Source of the DNA: an uncultured Sphingomonadales bacterium
Lineage (GTDB): Bacteria > Pseudomonadota > Alphaproteobacteria > Sphingomonadales > Sphingomonadaceae
Assembly (NCBI GenBank): GCA_937870585.1
Contig: CALMZE010000052.1
Location: forward strand, 1-53,835
DNA length: 53,835 nucleotides
Direction of reading: 5' to 3'
Shown: positions 39,972-50,091 of the stretch, piece after piece
Layout: each line of letters opens with the position of its first letter
Position numbering within the stretch: the stretch's first letter is position 1
Program-made: the position numbers and the translations under genes
The notes under the pieces: generated by a model
What the model was told of the DNA's origin: nothing
Database searches by the model: none
What the model saw: only the letters and a program-made list of their open reading frames with translations

Positions 39972-40914
39972 GCTCGCCGGAACGGCCGCAATCGCGCTCA
40001 TGGTTTCAGGATGCGGCGGGGGCAAGGGCGACAAGGCCCGGCCCGATCCGATCCGTCCGCCTGCGGGGCAGGCGGACGTCAATTGGGGGCAGGATGGCCA
40101 GATCCGTCTGGGTGATCCCTATGAGATTGATGGCAAGCGCTACGAGCCGCGCGACGATGTGACCTATGACGAAGTGGGCTATGCCACTGTCAGCGGCGGC
40201 TTTCAGGGGCCTGCGGCGGGTCTGATCGCGCTGGTGCATCGCACGCTGCCGGTGCCGAGCTATGTCGAGATCACAAATCTGGAAACGGGCAGGACGATTC
40301 TGGCCCGCGTGGTCGAGCGCGGCCCCTATCGCAATGATCGCGTGGCCGATCTGACGCCTGCTGCAGCGCAATTGCTGGGGCTTGCCGGAGACGGCGCGCC
40401 GGTGCGCATTCGTCGCGTCAATCCGCCTGAGGCTGAAAAGGGCGCGCTGCGGACTGGACGGGCAGCGCCTGCGCGGCTCGACACGCCGCCTGCCTTGCTC
40501 ACTGCGCTGCGTCGCAAACTTAATGAAGGCGCGCCGCCGCCTGCTGCTCAAGCGGATGGGGCACCCGCTGCGCCGGTTGCTGCCCCGCCGCCGGTCGTCC
40601 ATCGCCCGACGCGTCCCGTTGTTAAGCCCCGCAAGCCGGGCGCGGATTTCAGCAGTGCTACACCAACGCCGCCCGCAGCAGCGGAAGAGGGCGCAGCACC
40701 CACGGCAAGCGGTGGAAGCTGGTATGTGCAGCTGGGCTCATTCGCAGAACGCAGCCGGGCCGAAGCGCTGGCGAAGCGGTCTGGTGCAACCGTTCAGGCG
40801 TCTGGCAATCGCTACCGTGTGCGCGTCGGGCCATTCTCATCGCGAGAAGAGGCGGAAGGCCCCCTTGGCCAGATGAAGAGCAAAGGCTATCCGCAGGCGA
40901 CTATCACGCGTTGA
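39952..40914 (+). CDS. rlpA: RlpA-like septal-ring lipoprotein with SPOR domain
   Basis: 320 residues. A lipobox (LMVSGC) ends the signal peptide. Residues about 75-160 hold a double-psi beta-barrel (VEITNLETGRTILARVVERGPY is its most conserved piece), then a Pro/Ala-rich linker and a C-terminal SPOR domain (GSWYVQLGSFAERSRAEALA) that binds denuded glycan. RlpA proteins cut naked glycan strands during septum splitting. The catalytic Asp/His pair is hard to assign here. Placed between a transglycosylase and a D,D-carboxypeptidase, an apt cell-wall set. Confidence 0.85.
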   Translation: MQWKASKLAGTAAIALMVSGCGGGKGDKARPDPIRPPAGQADVNWGQDGQIRLGDPYEIDGKRYEPRDDVTYDEVGYATVSGGFQGPAAGLIALVHRTLPVPSYVEITNLETGRTILARVVERGPYRNDRVADLTPAAAQLLGLAGDGAPVRIRRVNPPEAEKGALRTGRAAPARLDTPPALLTALRRKLNEGAPPPAAQADGAPAAPVAAPPPVVHRPTRPVVKPRKPGADFSSATPTPPAAAEEGAAPTASGGSWYVQLGSFAERSRAEALAKRSGATVQASGNRYRVRVGPFSSREEAEGPLGQMKSKGYPQATITR

Positions 40915-40941
40915 TTCGCGTCGCCTGAGGAAAGGGTCCCG

Positions 40942-42099
40942 ATGAAGGGTCTGACTGCGGCTGTTGCCGCCGCATTGCTTGTCGTTCCCGCTGGTGCTGC
41001 GGCACCGCCCTTCCAGACGGCAGCGCCGATTGCCTATATGGTGGATCTGTCTTCGGGCGCGGTTTTGTTTGCCAAGGATGCCGACCGGAGGATTCCGCCT
41101 GCCTCCATGGCGAAGATGATGACGACCTATCTCGCCTTCAAACTGGTGAGCGAGGGCAAGTTCAAGCTGACCGACAGCTTCTCCGTGCGCCCGGAAACCT
41201 GGACCAAATGGCACGGCCCGGCGGCGGGTTCGACCATGTTCCTGTCTCCCAATGAGAAGGTGAAGGTAGACGATCTGCTGCACGGCATCGTTACGCTTTC
41301 GGGCAATGATGCGTGCGTTGTGCTGGCCGAAGGGATGCTCGGCAGCGAAGAAGCCTTTGTCGCGCGGATGAATGAGGAAGCGAAGCGGCTGGGCCTTACC
41401 AATTCGCACTTCGGCACTTCGAATGGCTGGCCAGATGAAGGCCGCACTTATGTGACAGCGAAGGATCTCGCCGCGCTCGGCATGGCGACGCTGCGCGATT
41501 ATCCGCAGCTCTACAAGGATTTCTACGGCAAGACGGATTTCACCTGGGGCAAGTCCATGGGTGGGGCGGCCATCACGCAGCCCAACCGCAATCCGCTGCT
41601 GGGCAAGGTCGCGGGTGCTGACGGCATCAAGACTGGCCATACCGATGAAGCTGGCTATGGCTTTACCGGCTCTGCCGAACAGAATGGCCGGCGCATCGTG
41701 ATGGTCGTTGCGGGGATCGATAGCTTTAACGGGCGGATCGCGGAATCGGTCAAGTTCATGGAATGGGGCTTCAAGGCGTGGGAGGCCAAACCGCTTGCGC
41801 CTGCTGGCAAGCTGGTGGGCGAAGCGCGCGTGCAGATGGGCTCCAGCGCGGATGTGGGCCTCGTCACGCAGAATGCCGTCGCCTATTCGGTGCCGACCGG
41901 CCAGTCTGGCACGCCCAAAGTGTCGGTCGTCTATCAGGGGCCGATCAAGGCCCCCATCGCCAAGGGCCAACATGTGGCCGATCTGGTGGTGAAGATTGAT
42001 GGCTTGCCCGATCAGGTGACGCCGCTGCTGGCTGAGGATGAGGTTTCCGAAGCCGGATTTTTCGGTCGCGCCTGGGCTGGTTTGCTGTCATTCTTCTAA
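40942..42099 (+). CDS. dacC: D-alanyl-D-alanine carboxypeptidase (PBP5/6 type)
   Basis: 385 residues. Signal peptide in the first 21 residues. The three penicillin-binding motifs are complete: SxxK as Ser55 to Lys58 in PASMAKMM, SGN in TLSGNDACV and KTG in DGIKTGHTDEAGYG. A C-terminal beta-sheet domain is followed by an amphipathic GFFGRAWAGLLSFF that anchors the protein to the inner membrane. It trims the terminal D-Ala from pentapeptides. The symbol is by family (dacA, dacC and dacF cannot be told apart here). It begins 27 bp after rlpA and is 2 bp upstream of tmk. Confidence 0.9.
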   Translation: MKGLTAAVAAALLVVPAGAAAPPFQTAAPIAYMVDLSSGAVLFAKDADRRIPPASMAKMMTTYLAFKLVSEGKFKLTDSFSVRPETWTKWHGPAAGSTMFLSPNEKVKVDDLLHGIVTLSGNDACVVLAEGMLGSEEAFVARMNEEAKRLGLTNSHFGTSNGWPDEGRTYVTAKDLAALGMATLRDYPQLYKDFYGKTDFTWGKSMGGAAITQPNRNPLLGKVAGADGIKTGHTDEAGYGFTGSAEQNGRRIVMVVAGIDSFNGRIAESVKFMEWGFKAWEAKPLAPAGKLVGEARVQMGSSADVGLVTQNAVAYSVPTGQSGTPKVSVVYQGPIKAPIAKGQHVADLVVKIDGLPDQVTPLLAEDEVSEAGFFGRAWAGLLSFF

Positions 42100-42101
42100 A
42101 A

Positions 42102-42725
42102 GTGACTGGCAGATTTATAACTTTAGAAGGCGGCGAGGGCGTCGGCAAATCTACGCAGATTGCGCTGCTGGCTGACGCCTTGCGCGCGCAGGGCAAGACG
42201 GTGGTGACGACGCGCGAACCCGGCGGCACCGAAGGCGCGGAGGCCATTCGCGGCCTGTTGATGACGGGCAGTGTGGATCGCTGGAATGCGCCGACCGAAG
42301 CCTTGCTGTTCGCCGCCGCCCGCGCGGACCATGTCGCCAAGCTGATCCGTCCGGCCTTGGCGCGCGGTGACTGGGTGCTGTGTGACCGCTTCATCGATTC
42401 CACGCGCGCCTATCAGGGCGGGGCAGGCGGCATGGCTGATGCGGACATCATGGCGCTGCACCGCGTCGGCAGCGGCGGGCTACTACCGCATCGCACGCTG
42501 GTTCTGGAAATTCCGGTGGAGGAAGGCGCGCGCCGCGCCGCCGCGCGGGCAGGCGATGCGCCTGACCGGATGGGCAGCAAGGATGCGGCCTATTATGATC
42601 ATGTCGCGGCGCGTTTTCGCACGCTCGCCGCGCAGGAGCCAGACCGGTTCCGCCTGATCGCGGCGGATGGTGCGCGGGAGCAAGTCGCCGCCCGCCTGCT
42701 CGCCGCACTGGATGATCTGCTGTGA
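42102..42725 (+). CDS. tmk: Thymidylate kinase
   Basis: 207 residues from a GTG. P-loop GGEGVGKST at residues 9-17, DR(E/Y) motif as CDRFIDSTRAYQG, and a lid region containing RMGSKDAAYYDHV. It phosphorylates dTMP to dTDP. Followed at the GTGA overlap by holB; tmk-holB is a common order in bacteria, which supports both. Confidence 0.95.
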   Translation: MTGRFITLEGGEGVGKSTQIALLADALRAQGKTVVTTREPGGTEGAEAIRGLLMTGSVDRWNAPTEALLFAAARADHVAKLIRPALARGDWVLCDRFIDSTRAYQGGAGGMADADIMALHRVGSGGLLPHRTLVLEIPVEEGARRAAARAGDAPDRMGSKDAAYYDHVAARFRTLAAQEPDRFRLIAADGAREQVAARLLAALDDLL

Positions 42726-43750
42726 GCGACCCGCTGTTCGGCCATGAGGCGGAAGCGCATGAGTTCCTCTCGGCCATGCGCGGGGACAGGCCCCATCATG
42801 GCTGGTTGTTCGTGGGGCCTGAAGGTGTTGGCAAGGCTTCGTCCGCGCTCGCTTTTGCCCGTCGCGCTTTGGCCGAAAGTTCGGGCATTTCCGTACCAGG
42901 CGAATGCTGGGTCGTGCCGGAAGAGCATCCCACCGCGCGCTATATGGCGAGCCATGCGCATCCCGATTTCTATCTGCTCGAACGACTGCCCAAGGATGAG
43001 AAGCTTCACGGAAAGCCGCGCACCGACTGGCCGGACAAACCCGAACTCGCGCGCAGCATTAAGGTCGATCAGGTCCGCGCACTGACGGCCCGCTTTGCCA
43101 CCAAACCGAGCCTGTCTGAGCGGCGGATTGTGGTGATCGACGCCGCGGACCATTTGGAAGTTGCTTCGGCCAACGCGCTGCTGAAAGTGCTGGAAGAGCC
43201 GCCGCAGGGAACGATCTTCATCCTGATCAGCCACGCGCCGGGGCGCTTGCTGCCCACCATCCGCTCCCGCTGTCGCGTGCTCCGCTTTGCGCCACTGGGC
43301 GATGACGCCATGACGCAAGCGCTGCGCGCCGCTCTGCCAGAGGCGAGCGCGGACGAACTGGCCTCGCTCGTGCGGTCTGGCTCCGGGGCTCCGGGGCAGG
43401 CGCTGCAATTTGCCGGGCTGGGGCTGGGCGAGCTGACGCAGCAGATCGAAACGCTCACCCAAGCAGGCGATCCGGGCCTCGCGCTGCGCAGCACGCTGGC
43501 CCAATCGCTGGCGGGCAAGGCCGCGCAGGAAAAATATGAGGCATTCCTCTCGCTCGTGCCCGCGCATCTCGCCGGACTGGCGCGGCAGGCTGAGGGTGCG
43601 CGGCTCCCGCAAGTCATTGCCGCTTGGGAGAAGGCGCGGGATCTGTGCCAGATGGCCATTCCGGGCTCTTATGATGCCTATATGATTGTGATGGAACTCG
43701 GCAGCCTGCTCGCAAGCCTTGCTCCGGAGCGGAGACACGCTAAAGCCTGA
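42722..43750 (+). CDS. holB: DNA polymerase III delta prime subunit
   Basis: 342 residues from a GTG overlapping the tmk stop. AAA+ clamp-loader fold: [19 protein letters not shown] (modified P-loop), a [22 protein letters not shown] segment with the sensor residues, and SRCRVLRF at the box VII arginine. The zinc-binding Cys set of the E. coli protein is largely missing; the insert reads [16 protein letters not shown]. It supports loading of the sliding clamp. Ends 4 bp upstream of metG. Confidence 0.9.
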   Translation: MSDPLFGHEAEAHEFLSAMRGDRPHHGWLFVGPEGVGKASSALAFARRALAESSGISVPGECWVVPEEHPTARYMASHAHPDFYLLERLPKDEKLHGKPRTDWPDKPELARSIKVDQVRALTARFATKPSLSERRIVVIDAADHLEVASANALLKVLEEPPQGTIFILISHAPGRLLPTIRSRCRVLRFAPLGDDAMTQALRAALPEASADELASLVRSGSGAPGQALQFAGLGLGELTQQIETLTQAGDPGLALRSTLAQSLAGKAAQEKYEAFLSLVPAHLAGLARQAEGARLPQVIAAWEKARDLCQMAIPGSYDAYMIVMELGSLLASLAPERRHAKA

Positions 43751-43754
43751 CCCC

Positions 43755-45299
43755 ATGTCAGGCGAACCTTTCTACATCACCACCGCCATCGCTTACCCGA
43801 ATGGCAAACCCCATATCGGCCACGCCTATGAGGCGATTGCCGCAGATGCCATTGCGCGCTTCCGCCGTTTGCAGGGCCGCGACGTGCGGCTGGTGACCGG
43901 AACTGACGAACATGGCCTGAAAATGGTCCAGACGGCGCGCGCGGCGGGCCGCGAAACCATCGACTTTGCCGATGAAATGGCCGGGCATTTTCAGGCGATG
44001 TGCGCCAAGCTCAACATCTCCTTCGATGCGTTCGTGCGCACCACCGAAGAGCGGCACACCGAAGCGAGCGTTGCGATCTGGAAAGCGATGCAGGCGAAAG
44101 GCGACCTCTACCTTGATCGCTATGAAGGCTGGTATTCGGTCCGCGATGAAGCCTTTTACGAGGAAAAGGAACTGACCGAAGGCGAGGGTGGGCAGAAACT
44201 CTCTCCGCAGGGCACGCCTGTGGAATGGACTGTGGAGGAAAGCTGGTTCTTCCGCCTCTCGCGCTATCAGGAGCCTTTGCTCAAGCTGTTTGCCGACAAT
44301 CCGGACTTCATCCAACCGGATAGCCGCCGCAATGAGGTGATCCGCTTTGTTGAGGGCGGGCTGAAAGACCTCTCGGTCTCGCGCACCTCGTTCGATTGGG
44401 GCGTGCCGGTGCCCGATTCTCCGGGGCATGTGATGTATGTATGGGTGGATGCGCTCACCACTTACATGACGGGCGTGGGCTATCCGAAAAAGGATGGCGA
44501 TTTTGCGCGCTACTGGCCAGCGGACGTGCATCTGATCGGCAAGGATATTGTCCGCTTCCACACCGTCTACTGGCCCGCTTTCCTGATGTCAGCGGACCTG
44601 CCCTTGCCCAAACAGGTGTTCGGGCACGGCTTCCTGCTGGCGCGCGGCGGCGAGAAAATGTCCAAGAGTTTGGGCAATGTGGTGGACCCGATGGATCTGG
44701 CCGAACAGTTCGGCGTGGACCAGCTCCGCTACTTCCTGCTGCGTGAAGTCAGCTTCGGACAGGATGGCAGCTATAGCCCGGAAGCCATTGTAACGCGGTG
44801 CAATGCTGACCTTGCGAACAATTTCGGCAACCTCGCGCAGCGCAGCCTCTCGATGATTGCCAAGAATTGCGAGGGCAGGGTGCCCGCGCCTGTGAAGCCC
44901 GACGCGGCAGATGATGTGCTGGCCGATGCCGTGCGCGACGCCATGAGGTCAATCACGGCGGCGATGGACGGTCTGGCGATCCACACGGCACTGGAAGCGA
45001 TCTGGGGGGCAATGACGATTGCCAATGGCTATTTCGCTGATCAGGCCCCGTGGAGCGTGCGCAAGACCGATCCTGAGCGCGCGGACACGATCCTCTACAA
45101 GACGGTCGATGCCATCCGCGCGTTGGCGATCCTTGCGCAATGGGTGATCCCGGATGGAGCGGGGCGCATTCTCGATCTAGTGGGCCAGCCTGTGGATCAG
45201 CGCGGGTTTGAACATCTGAATACGGCGCTGGTGCCGGGCGCAGAATTGCCTGCGCCGTCTGGCGTGTTCCCAAGGTTGGAACTGCCTGCCGATGTGTAA
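43755..45299 (+). CDS. metG: Methionyl-tRNA synthetase
   Basis: 514 residues from the ATG at 43755; an upstream frame from 43719 overlaps holB. HIGH motif as PHIGHAYEA near residue 18, KMSKS as [10 protein letters not shown], plus the anticodon-binding helical domain. The zinc-knuckle insert of the long forms is absent (the region reads [14 protein letters not shown]), so this is the short, MetG2-like type. No C-terminal dimerisation EMAP domain. It charges tRNA-Met in the cytoplasm. Confidence 0.95.
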   Translation: MSGEPFYITTAIAYPNGKPHIGHAYEAIAADAIARFRRLQGRDVRLVTGTDEHGLKMVQTARAAGRETIDFADEMAGHFQAMCAKLNISFDAFVRTTEERHTEASVAIWKAMQAKGDLYLDRYEGWYSVRDEAFYEEKELTEGEGGQKLSPQGTPVEWTVEESWFFRLSRYQEPLLKLFADNPDFIQPDSRRNEVIRFVEGGLKDLSVSRTSFDWGVPVPDSPGHVMYVWVDALTTYMTGVGYPKKDGDFARYWPADVHLIGKDIVRFHTVYWPAFLMSADLPLPKQVFGHGFLLARGGEKMSKSLGNVVDPMDLAEQFGVDQLRYFLLREVSFGQDGSYSPEAIVTRCNADLANNFGNLAQRSLSMIAKNCEGRVPAPVKPDAADDVLADAVRDAMRSITAAMDGLAIHTALEAIWGAMTIANGYFADQAPWSVRKTDPERADTILYKTVDAIRALAILAQWVIPDGAGRILDLVGQPVDQRGFEHLNTALVPGAELPAPSGVFPRLELPADV

Positions 45300-45309
45300 G
45301 TTCCCTTAT

Positions 45310-45500
45310 CTCGCGCGAAGGCGCGAAGGCGCGAAGGGTTTTTCAAACTCCGTTCGCCCTGAGCTTGTCGAAGCCTGTCTTGAGCTACGCCGAAGGGGGC
45401 TGTCCTTTCCTTTTCGCATGACAAAGAACAGCAGTGCTTCGACAAGCTCAGCACGAGCGGTGGAGAGGGAAACCGTCGCGCCTTCGCGTCTTCGCGCGAA
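45310..45500. repeat. Nested palindromic repeats between metG and tatD
   Basis: Inner pair: CGCCCTGAGCTTGTCGAAG facing CTTCGACAAGCTCAGCACGA (within 45352-45460), the CTTGTCGAAG family. Outer pair: TCGCGCGAAGGCGCGAAGG at 45311-45338 facing CGCGCCTTCGCGTCTTCGCG at 45477-45497. Two families are inserted one inside the other in a 216-bp gap. Confidence 0.75.
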
Positions 45501-45515
45501 ACTGGCCTTGTTTCC

Positions 45516-46292
45516 ATGCTGATCGATTCGCATTGTCACCTCAATTACAAGGGCTTGATTGAGGAACAGGACGCGGTGTTGGCCCGCGCGCGTGCAGCAG
45601 GCGTATCGGGAATGCTCAACATCTCCACGCGCGAGTGCGAGTGGGATGCGATCATCGCAACGGCCGATAAGGCGCCTGACATCTGGGCGTCGGTTGGCAT
45701 TCATCCGCATGAGGCGGATAGCCATGCGCATGTCGATACCGCCAAGCTGGTTGCAGCCGCCGCGCATCCCAAGGTTGTGGCCATCGGTGAGACCGGCCTC
45801 GACTATTATTACGACCATTCAGACCGGGCGCAGCAGCGCGCGGGGTTCCGCGTGCATATTGAGGCCGCGCGCCAGACTGGGTTGCCCGTCATCGTTCACA
45901 CCCGCGATGCTGAGGCGGATACGGCGGCCATCTTGCGTGAGGAGATGGCCAAATCTCCGTTCACCGGTGTGATCCACTGCTTCACGGCCAGTGCGACCTT
46001 CGCCCAGATCGCACTGGATCTGGGGCTCTTTATCTCGCTGTCTGGCATCGTAACCTTCAAGAATGCCAAGGATTTGCAGGATATTGCTGCAACCATTCCT
46101 GAAGCGCGGCTGCTTGTGGAAACCGATGCGCCGTTCCTTGCACCCGTCCCGCATCGCGGCAAGACGGGGGAGCCTGCTTTCGTTGCCGATACTGCACGCA
46201 AAGTGGCAGAATTGCGCGGCGTTGACGTGGAGACACTGGGCGCGCAGACCAGTGCGAATTTTTTCCGTCTCTTCAGCAAGGCCCGCCTATGA
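45516..46292 (+). CDS. tatD: TatD-family metal-dependent DNase
   Basis: 258 residues. Metal-binding DSHCHLN at the N-terminus, GETGLDYYYD, VIHTRDAEAD, GVIHCFTAS and the terminal VETDAPFLAP, all family hallmarks. TatD-type enzymes are 3'-exonucleases or deoxyribonucleases linked to DNA repair and quality control. Located after metG as in many alphaproteobacteria and overlapping the next gene by ATGA. Confidence 0.92.
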   Translation: MLIDSHCHLNYKGLIEEQDAVLARARAAGVSGMLNISTRECEWDAIIATADKAPDIWASVGIHPHEADSHAHVDTAKLVAAAAHPKVVAIGETGLDYYYDHSDRAQQRAGFRVHIEAARQTGLPVIVHTRDAEADTAAILREEMAKSPFTGVIHCFTASATFAQIALDLGLFISLSGIVTFKNAKDLQDIAATIPEARLLVETDAPFLAPVPHRGKTGEPAFVADTARKVAELRGVDVETLGAQTSANFFRLFSKARL

Positions 46293-46888
46293 ACAGCAGC
46301 CCGGACAGCACTGGGATCATCTGGTATACGGTCATGGTTGTGATCGCTTTGTCCGCGCTGATGGCGCGTCGCATCCCGTGGCGTCAGGCCTTCCCGATGG
46401 TTGGCGCGTGGTTCGTGATTATCGCCTTGCTGTTTGTGGGTTTCAGCTATCGTGAGCAGGCCAAAGCGGTCTGGGCTCAGGTTACGCAGGATTTTCGCGA
46501 TGAACCGCGCACGGATGAAAGCGGCATCGTGCGCATTCCGCGCGATGAGAGCGGCCATTTCATCGCCAAAGCGCAGGTCAACGGGCAGGATGTGGCGTTT
46601 TTGATCGATACCGGAGCCACATATACAAGCTTCCCGGAGGCGATGGCGCTTGATCTGGGGATTATCGTCGACAAATCGGGTTTCCCCACGATATCGAGCA
46701 CGGCCAATGGCGATGTGAGAGACTGGCGCGCGCGCGTGTCTTCGCTCCGGGTGGGTGGTATCGTCCGCAATGATTTCCCGGTGCGGGTGACGGAAGGCCA
46801 ACTCTCCGAAGCGCTGCTCGGGATGAACTGGCTCTCCACGCTCAAAAGCTGGCGGGTTGAGGGCAGCGAGATGGTGCTGGAGCCTTGA
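46289..46888 (+). CDS. Membrane-anchored retropepsin-like aspartic protease (TIGR02281 type)
   Basis: 199 residues. Two hydrophobic stretches near the N-terminus (WYTVMVVIALSALMA and MVGAWFVIIALLFVGFSY) place the rest in the periplasm. The protease motif is FLIDTGATYTSFP, with one catalytic Asp per chain, so it must act as a dimer, as do single-domain clan AA proteases. The C-terminus has ALLGMNWLSTL as the second conserved block. Substrate unknown. Co-translated with tatD. Confidence 0.85.
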   Translation: MNSSPDSTGIIWYTVMVVIALSALMARRIPWRQAFPMVGAWFVIIALLFVGFSYREQAKAVWAQVTQDFRDEPRTDESGIVRIPRDESGHFIAKAQVNGQDVAFLIDTGATYTSFPEAMALDLGIIVDKSGFPTISSTANGDVRDWRARVSSLRVGGIVRNDFPVRVTEGQLSEALLGMNWLSTLKSWRVEGSEMVLEP

Positions 46889-46899
46889 TGACCAATCTC

Positions 46900-46990
46900 C
46901 GCACGCCCTGAGCCTGTCGAAGGGCTGCATTTTCTTCTGCACAGATGCGTGAGAAAGAAAACAGTGCTTCGACAGGCTCAGCACGAGCGG
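46900..46990. repeat. REP-like inverted pair (CTTGTCGAAG family)
   Basis: CGCACGCCCTGAGCCTGTCG faces CGACAGGCTCAGCACGAGCG about 45 bp away, between the convergent aspartic-protease and DAHP-synthase genes. Confidence 0.8.
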
Positions 46991-47014
46991 TTTGGGAAGA
47001 CTCAGAATGGCGGT

Positions 47015-48403
47015 TTACGCCCCCGCCTTGCCCTTCATTTCCATCTTGAGCATGTCCGCCAGCTCAAATGCCAACTCCAGCGACTGACCGGCGTTGAGGC
47101 GCGGGTCGCAATGGGTGTGGTAGCGTTCGGCGAGCGCGGATTCAGACAGATCCATTCCGCCGCCGGTGCATTCGGTTACGTCCTGCCCGGTCATTTCGAT
47201 ATGGATGCCGCCGCCATGCGTGCCTTCGGCGCGGTGGACGGCAAAGAAACCACGCACTTCGGCCAGAATCCGCTCGAACGGGCGAGTCTTATAGCCATTG
47301 CCGGCCTTTACGACATTGCCGTGCATCGGATCGCAAGACCAGACGACTGGGCGACCTTCCGCCTTCACCGCGCGCACCAGTTTGGGCAGATGCTCTTCGA
47401 TCTTGTCATGGCCATAGCGCGTGATGAGCGTGATGCGGCCCGGCTCGCGGTCCGGATCAAGCACGTCGAGCATCTTGAGCAGCGCGTCCGGCTCAAGGCT
47501 CGGGCCGCATTTCAGACCGATGGGATTGATGATGCCGCGCAGGAATTCGACATGCGCCGAGCCTTCGAAGCGAGTGCGGTCGCCAATCCAGAGCATGTGT
47601 GCGCTGGTATCCACATAATTGTGGGGTTTGCGCGAATCCTCGCGGGTCAGCGCCTGTTCGTAGGGGAGCAGCAGCGCTTCGTGGCTGGTATAGAAATCAA
47701 TCGTGCGCAGATCGGCGACGCTGTCAGACGTGATGCCGCACACCTTCATGAAGGCGAGCGCGTCTTCGATGCGGGCGGCAATGTCTGCGAACTTCTCGGT
47801 CCAGGGGTTCTGGCCCATGAATTCCAGCGTCCAGCTATGGACGTTTTCCAGATTGGCCCAGCCGCCCTTGGCAAAGCCACGCAGCAGGTTGAGCGTGCCC
47901 GCCGACTGGCTATAGGCACGCAGCATCCGCTGCGGATCAGGGATGCGGTCATCCTCGGTGAAACCGATGCCGTTGACGATATCACCACGATAGGAGGGTA
48001 GTGATACGCCGCCAATATCCTCAAAGTCGGACGAGCGCGGCTTGGCGAACTGGCCCGCCATGCGGCCCACCTTCACCACCGGCACGCGCGCCTGGAAGGT
48101 GAGGATCACCGCCATTTGCAGCAGCACCTTGAAAGTGTCGCGGATATAGTTGGTGTAGCTGATCTCTTCACTCAGCGAGGACGCAAAAGGTTCGGCGCAA
48201 TCGCCGCCCTGAAGCAGAAACGCTTCGCCTGCTGCCACCTTGGCGAGATCGGCCTTGAGCGCGCGCGCTTCATCAGCGATCACCAGCGGCGGAAAGCGAC
48301 GCAGCGCCTCCGTCACTTCCGCGAGCTTCGCGGAGTCGGGATAGGTCGGCATCTGACGCCCTTCGGCGTCCTGCCAGCTTTGCGGGGTCCAATTCTGTGT
48401 CAT
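47015..48403 (-). CDS. aroF: 3-deoxy-7-phosphoheptulonate synthase, class II
   Basis: 462 residues from the ATG at 48403 ([10 protein letters not shown]); an ATG at 48445 is possible. Class II (plant-like) features: [51 protein letters not shown] and [18 protein letters not shown]. It condenses PEP and erythrose-4-phosphate as the first step to aromatic amino acids. The symbol follows the class II usage and could be aroG in other schemes. Single gene, 60 bp from the carbonic anhydrase on the same strand. Confidence 0.93.
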   Translation of the reverse strand: MTQNWTPQSWQDAEGRQMPTYPDSAKLAEVTEALRRFPPLVIADEARALKADLAKVAAGEAFLLQGGDCAEPFASSLSEEISYTNYIRDTFKVLLQMAVILTFQARVPVVKVGRMAGQFAKPRSSDFEDIGGVSLPSYRGDIVNGIGFTEDDRIPDPQRMLRAYSQSAGTLNLLRGFAKGGWANLENVHSWTLEFMGQNPWTEKFADIAARIEDALAFMKVCGITSDSVADLRTIDFYTSHEALLLPYEQALTREDSRKPHNYVDTSAHMLWIGDRTRFEGSAHVEFLRGIINPIGLKCGPSLEPDALLKMLDVLDPDREPGRITLITRYGHDKIEEHLPKLVRAVKAEGRPVVWSCDPMHGNVVKAGNGYKTRPFERILAEVRGFFAVHRAEGTHGGGIHIEMTGQDVTECTGGGMDLSESALAERYHTHCDPRLNAGQSLELAFELADMLKMEMKGKAGA

Positions 48404-48463
48404 GACGCGGCGGGCTTTGGCCGTATCGCGCGCGAATTGCAACAAATTGGTGTAACAGGCGCG

Positions 48464-49102
48464 TCAGGCGGGCATGAATGCGCCGGTTGCTTCGTCCATC
48501 ACCTGCAACACACCGTCATCAATGGCGAAAAACGCGCCATGAAGCTGAAGCCGTCCATCGGCCTCGCGCTCGCGGATGCATTTGAAGCTGCGCAGGTTGT
48601 GGAGAGACACGCGGACAGCGGCCAGTTCCATTTCGCGGTGCGCTTCCGGGCTGTGCAGATCGGCGAAACGCGCTGCCACGTCCGCGCGGGCCTCATCGAG
48701 CATCGAGATCCAGCGCGCGATAAAACCGCCTTCGCCGGGCTCTGCCCCTTCAAAGCTCTGGTGGAGCGCGGCGCGGCAGCCGCCACATCCGCCATGGCCC
48801 ATAACGACGATTTCACTCACTTCCAGCTGAGTCACAGCAAATTCCAGCGCCGCACTGACGCCATGACGTGCGCCATCGCGTTCGAACGGCGGCACCAGAT
48901 TGGCGACGTTGCGCACCACAAACGCCTCTCCGGGGGAGGTGTCGAAGATGGTGGCCGGGTCCACTCGGCTGTCCGAACAGGAGATGATCATCACCTGCGG
49001 GCTTTGCCCTTCGGCGAGTTCGGCCCAACGGCTACGCTGGGCAGCCCAGCCGGAAGAGCGGAAGCGGCGATAGCCGTCGATCATGGCGCTGAAATCAATC
49101 AT
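48464..49102 (-). CDS. can: Beta-class carbonic anhydrase
   Basis: 212 residues. Zinc ligands are seen as Cys42, His103 and Cys106; Asp44 and Arg46 make the dyad (SCSDSRVDP and MGHGGCGGC). This is the usual set for type II beta enzymes. It converts CO2 and bicarbonate in the cytoplasm. It is separated from aroF by 60 bp and divergent from lipA. Full length for the family. Confidence 0.93.
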   Translation of the reverse strand: MIDFSAMIDGYRRFRSSGWAAQRSRWAELAEGQSPQVMIISCSDSRVDPATIFDTSPGEAFVVRNVANLVPPFERDGARHGVSAALEFAVTQLEVSEIVVMGHGGCGGCRAALHQSFEGAEPGEGGFIARWISMLDEARADVAARFADLHSPEAHREMELAAVRVSLHNLRSFKCIREREADGRLQLHGAFFAIDDGVLQVMDEATGAFMPA

Positions 49103-49167
49103 GGCGTGCGATATAGGGCGGCGCGCGGGACTGGCAAGGCCGGGCGATCATCGTTAAAGGGCAGGGC

Positions 49168-50091
49168 ATGAATGCACCGCACCCCGTAGAGCGAGTCCGC
49201 AAGCCGGACTGGATTCGCGTCAAGGCCCCCACTTCCAAAGGCTATCAGGAAACGCGGGCGCTGATGCGTTCGAAGAGCCTTGTGACCGTGTGTGAAGAGG
49301 CGGCCTGCCCCAATATTGGCGAATGCTGGTCCCAGAAACATGCAACCGTTATGATCTTGGGCGATACCTGCACGCGCGCCTGCCGCTTCTGCAATATCAA
49401 GACAGGGATGCCGCGTCCGGTTGATCAGCTGGAGCCGCAGCATGTGGCCGAAGCCGCTGCCGCCATGCAGTTGCGTCATATCGTCATTACTTCTGTGGAC
49501 AGGGACGATCTGCCCGATGGTGGCGCGTCTCAATTTGTGAAGGTGATTGCCGCCGTGCGCGCCGCAGCGCCTGAAACGACCATCGAAATCCTGACGCCAG
49601 ATTTCCGCAACAAGCCTGAAGCCGCGCTTGAGTCCATCGCGATCGCGCGCCCGGATGTGTTCAATCACAATCTGGAGACGGTGCCGCGCAATTATCCGGC
49701 GATCCGGCCTGGCGCGCGTTATTACTGGTCTCTGCGCCAGCTGGAGCAGGTCAAGCGGCACGATCCGACCATCTTCACAAAGTCTGGCATCATGGTCGGT
49801 CTGGGCGAAAGCCGGATGGAAGTGCATCAGGTGATGGATGACATGCGCTCGGCCGATGTCGATTTCCTCACCATTGGCCAGTATCTCCAGCCCACACCCA
49901 AGCACGCCAAGGTGCAGGAGTTTGTGACGCCCGATACGTTTGCGGCCTATTCTGCCATGGCGCGTGCCAAGGGGTTCCTGCTGGTTTCCGCAACCCCGCT
50001 CACACGGTCCAGCTATCATGCTGACCGCGATTTTGCTCAATTGAAGGAAGCGCGCGCGGCCAAGCTCGCCAAGGCTGATGCCGTCTCATAA
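49168..50091 (+). CDS. lipA: Lipoyl synthase
   Basis: 307 residues. Auxiliary cluster cysteines C42-x4-C47-x5-C53 ([12 protein letters not shown]) and the radical-SAM C68-x3-C72-x2-C75 (CTRACRFC). It inserts two sulfurs into protein-bound octanoate. The pattern and length are exact for LipA. Its end overlaps the coq10-like gene by 14 bp. Confidence 0.97.
   Translation: MNAPHPVERVRKPDWIRVKAPTSKGYQETRALMRSKSLVTVCEEAACPNIGECWSQKHATVMILGDTCTRACRFCNIKTGMPRPVDQLEPQHVAEAAAAMQLRHIVITSVDRDDLPDGGASQFVKVIAAVRAAAPETTIEILTPDFRNKPEAALESIAIARPDVFNHNLETVPRNYPAIRPGARYYWSLRQLEQVKRHDPTIFTKSGIMVGLGESRMEVHQVMDDMRSADVDFLTIGQYLQPTPKHAKVQEFVTPDTFAAYSAMARAKGFLLVSATPLTRSSYHADRDFAQLKEARAAKLAKADAVS

Noticed and set aside
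46949-49171. Plus-strand frames opposite DAHP synthase and carbonic anhydrase
   Set aside because: Both target genes have complete catalytic motifs on the minus strand; the plus frames have none.
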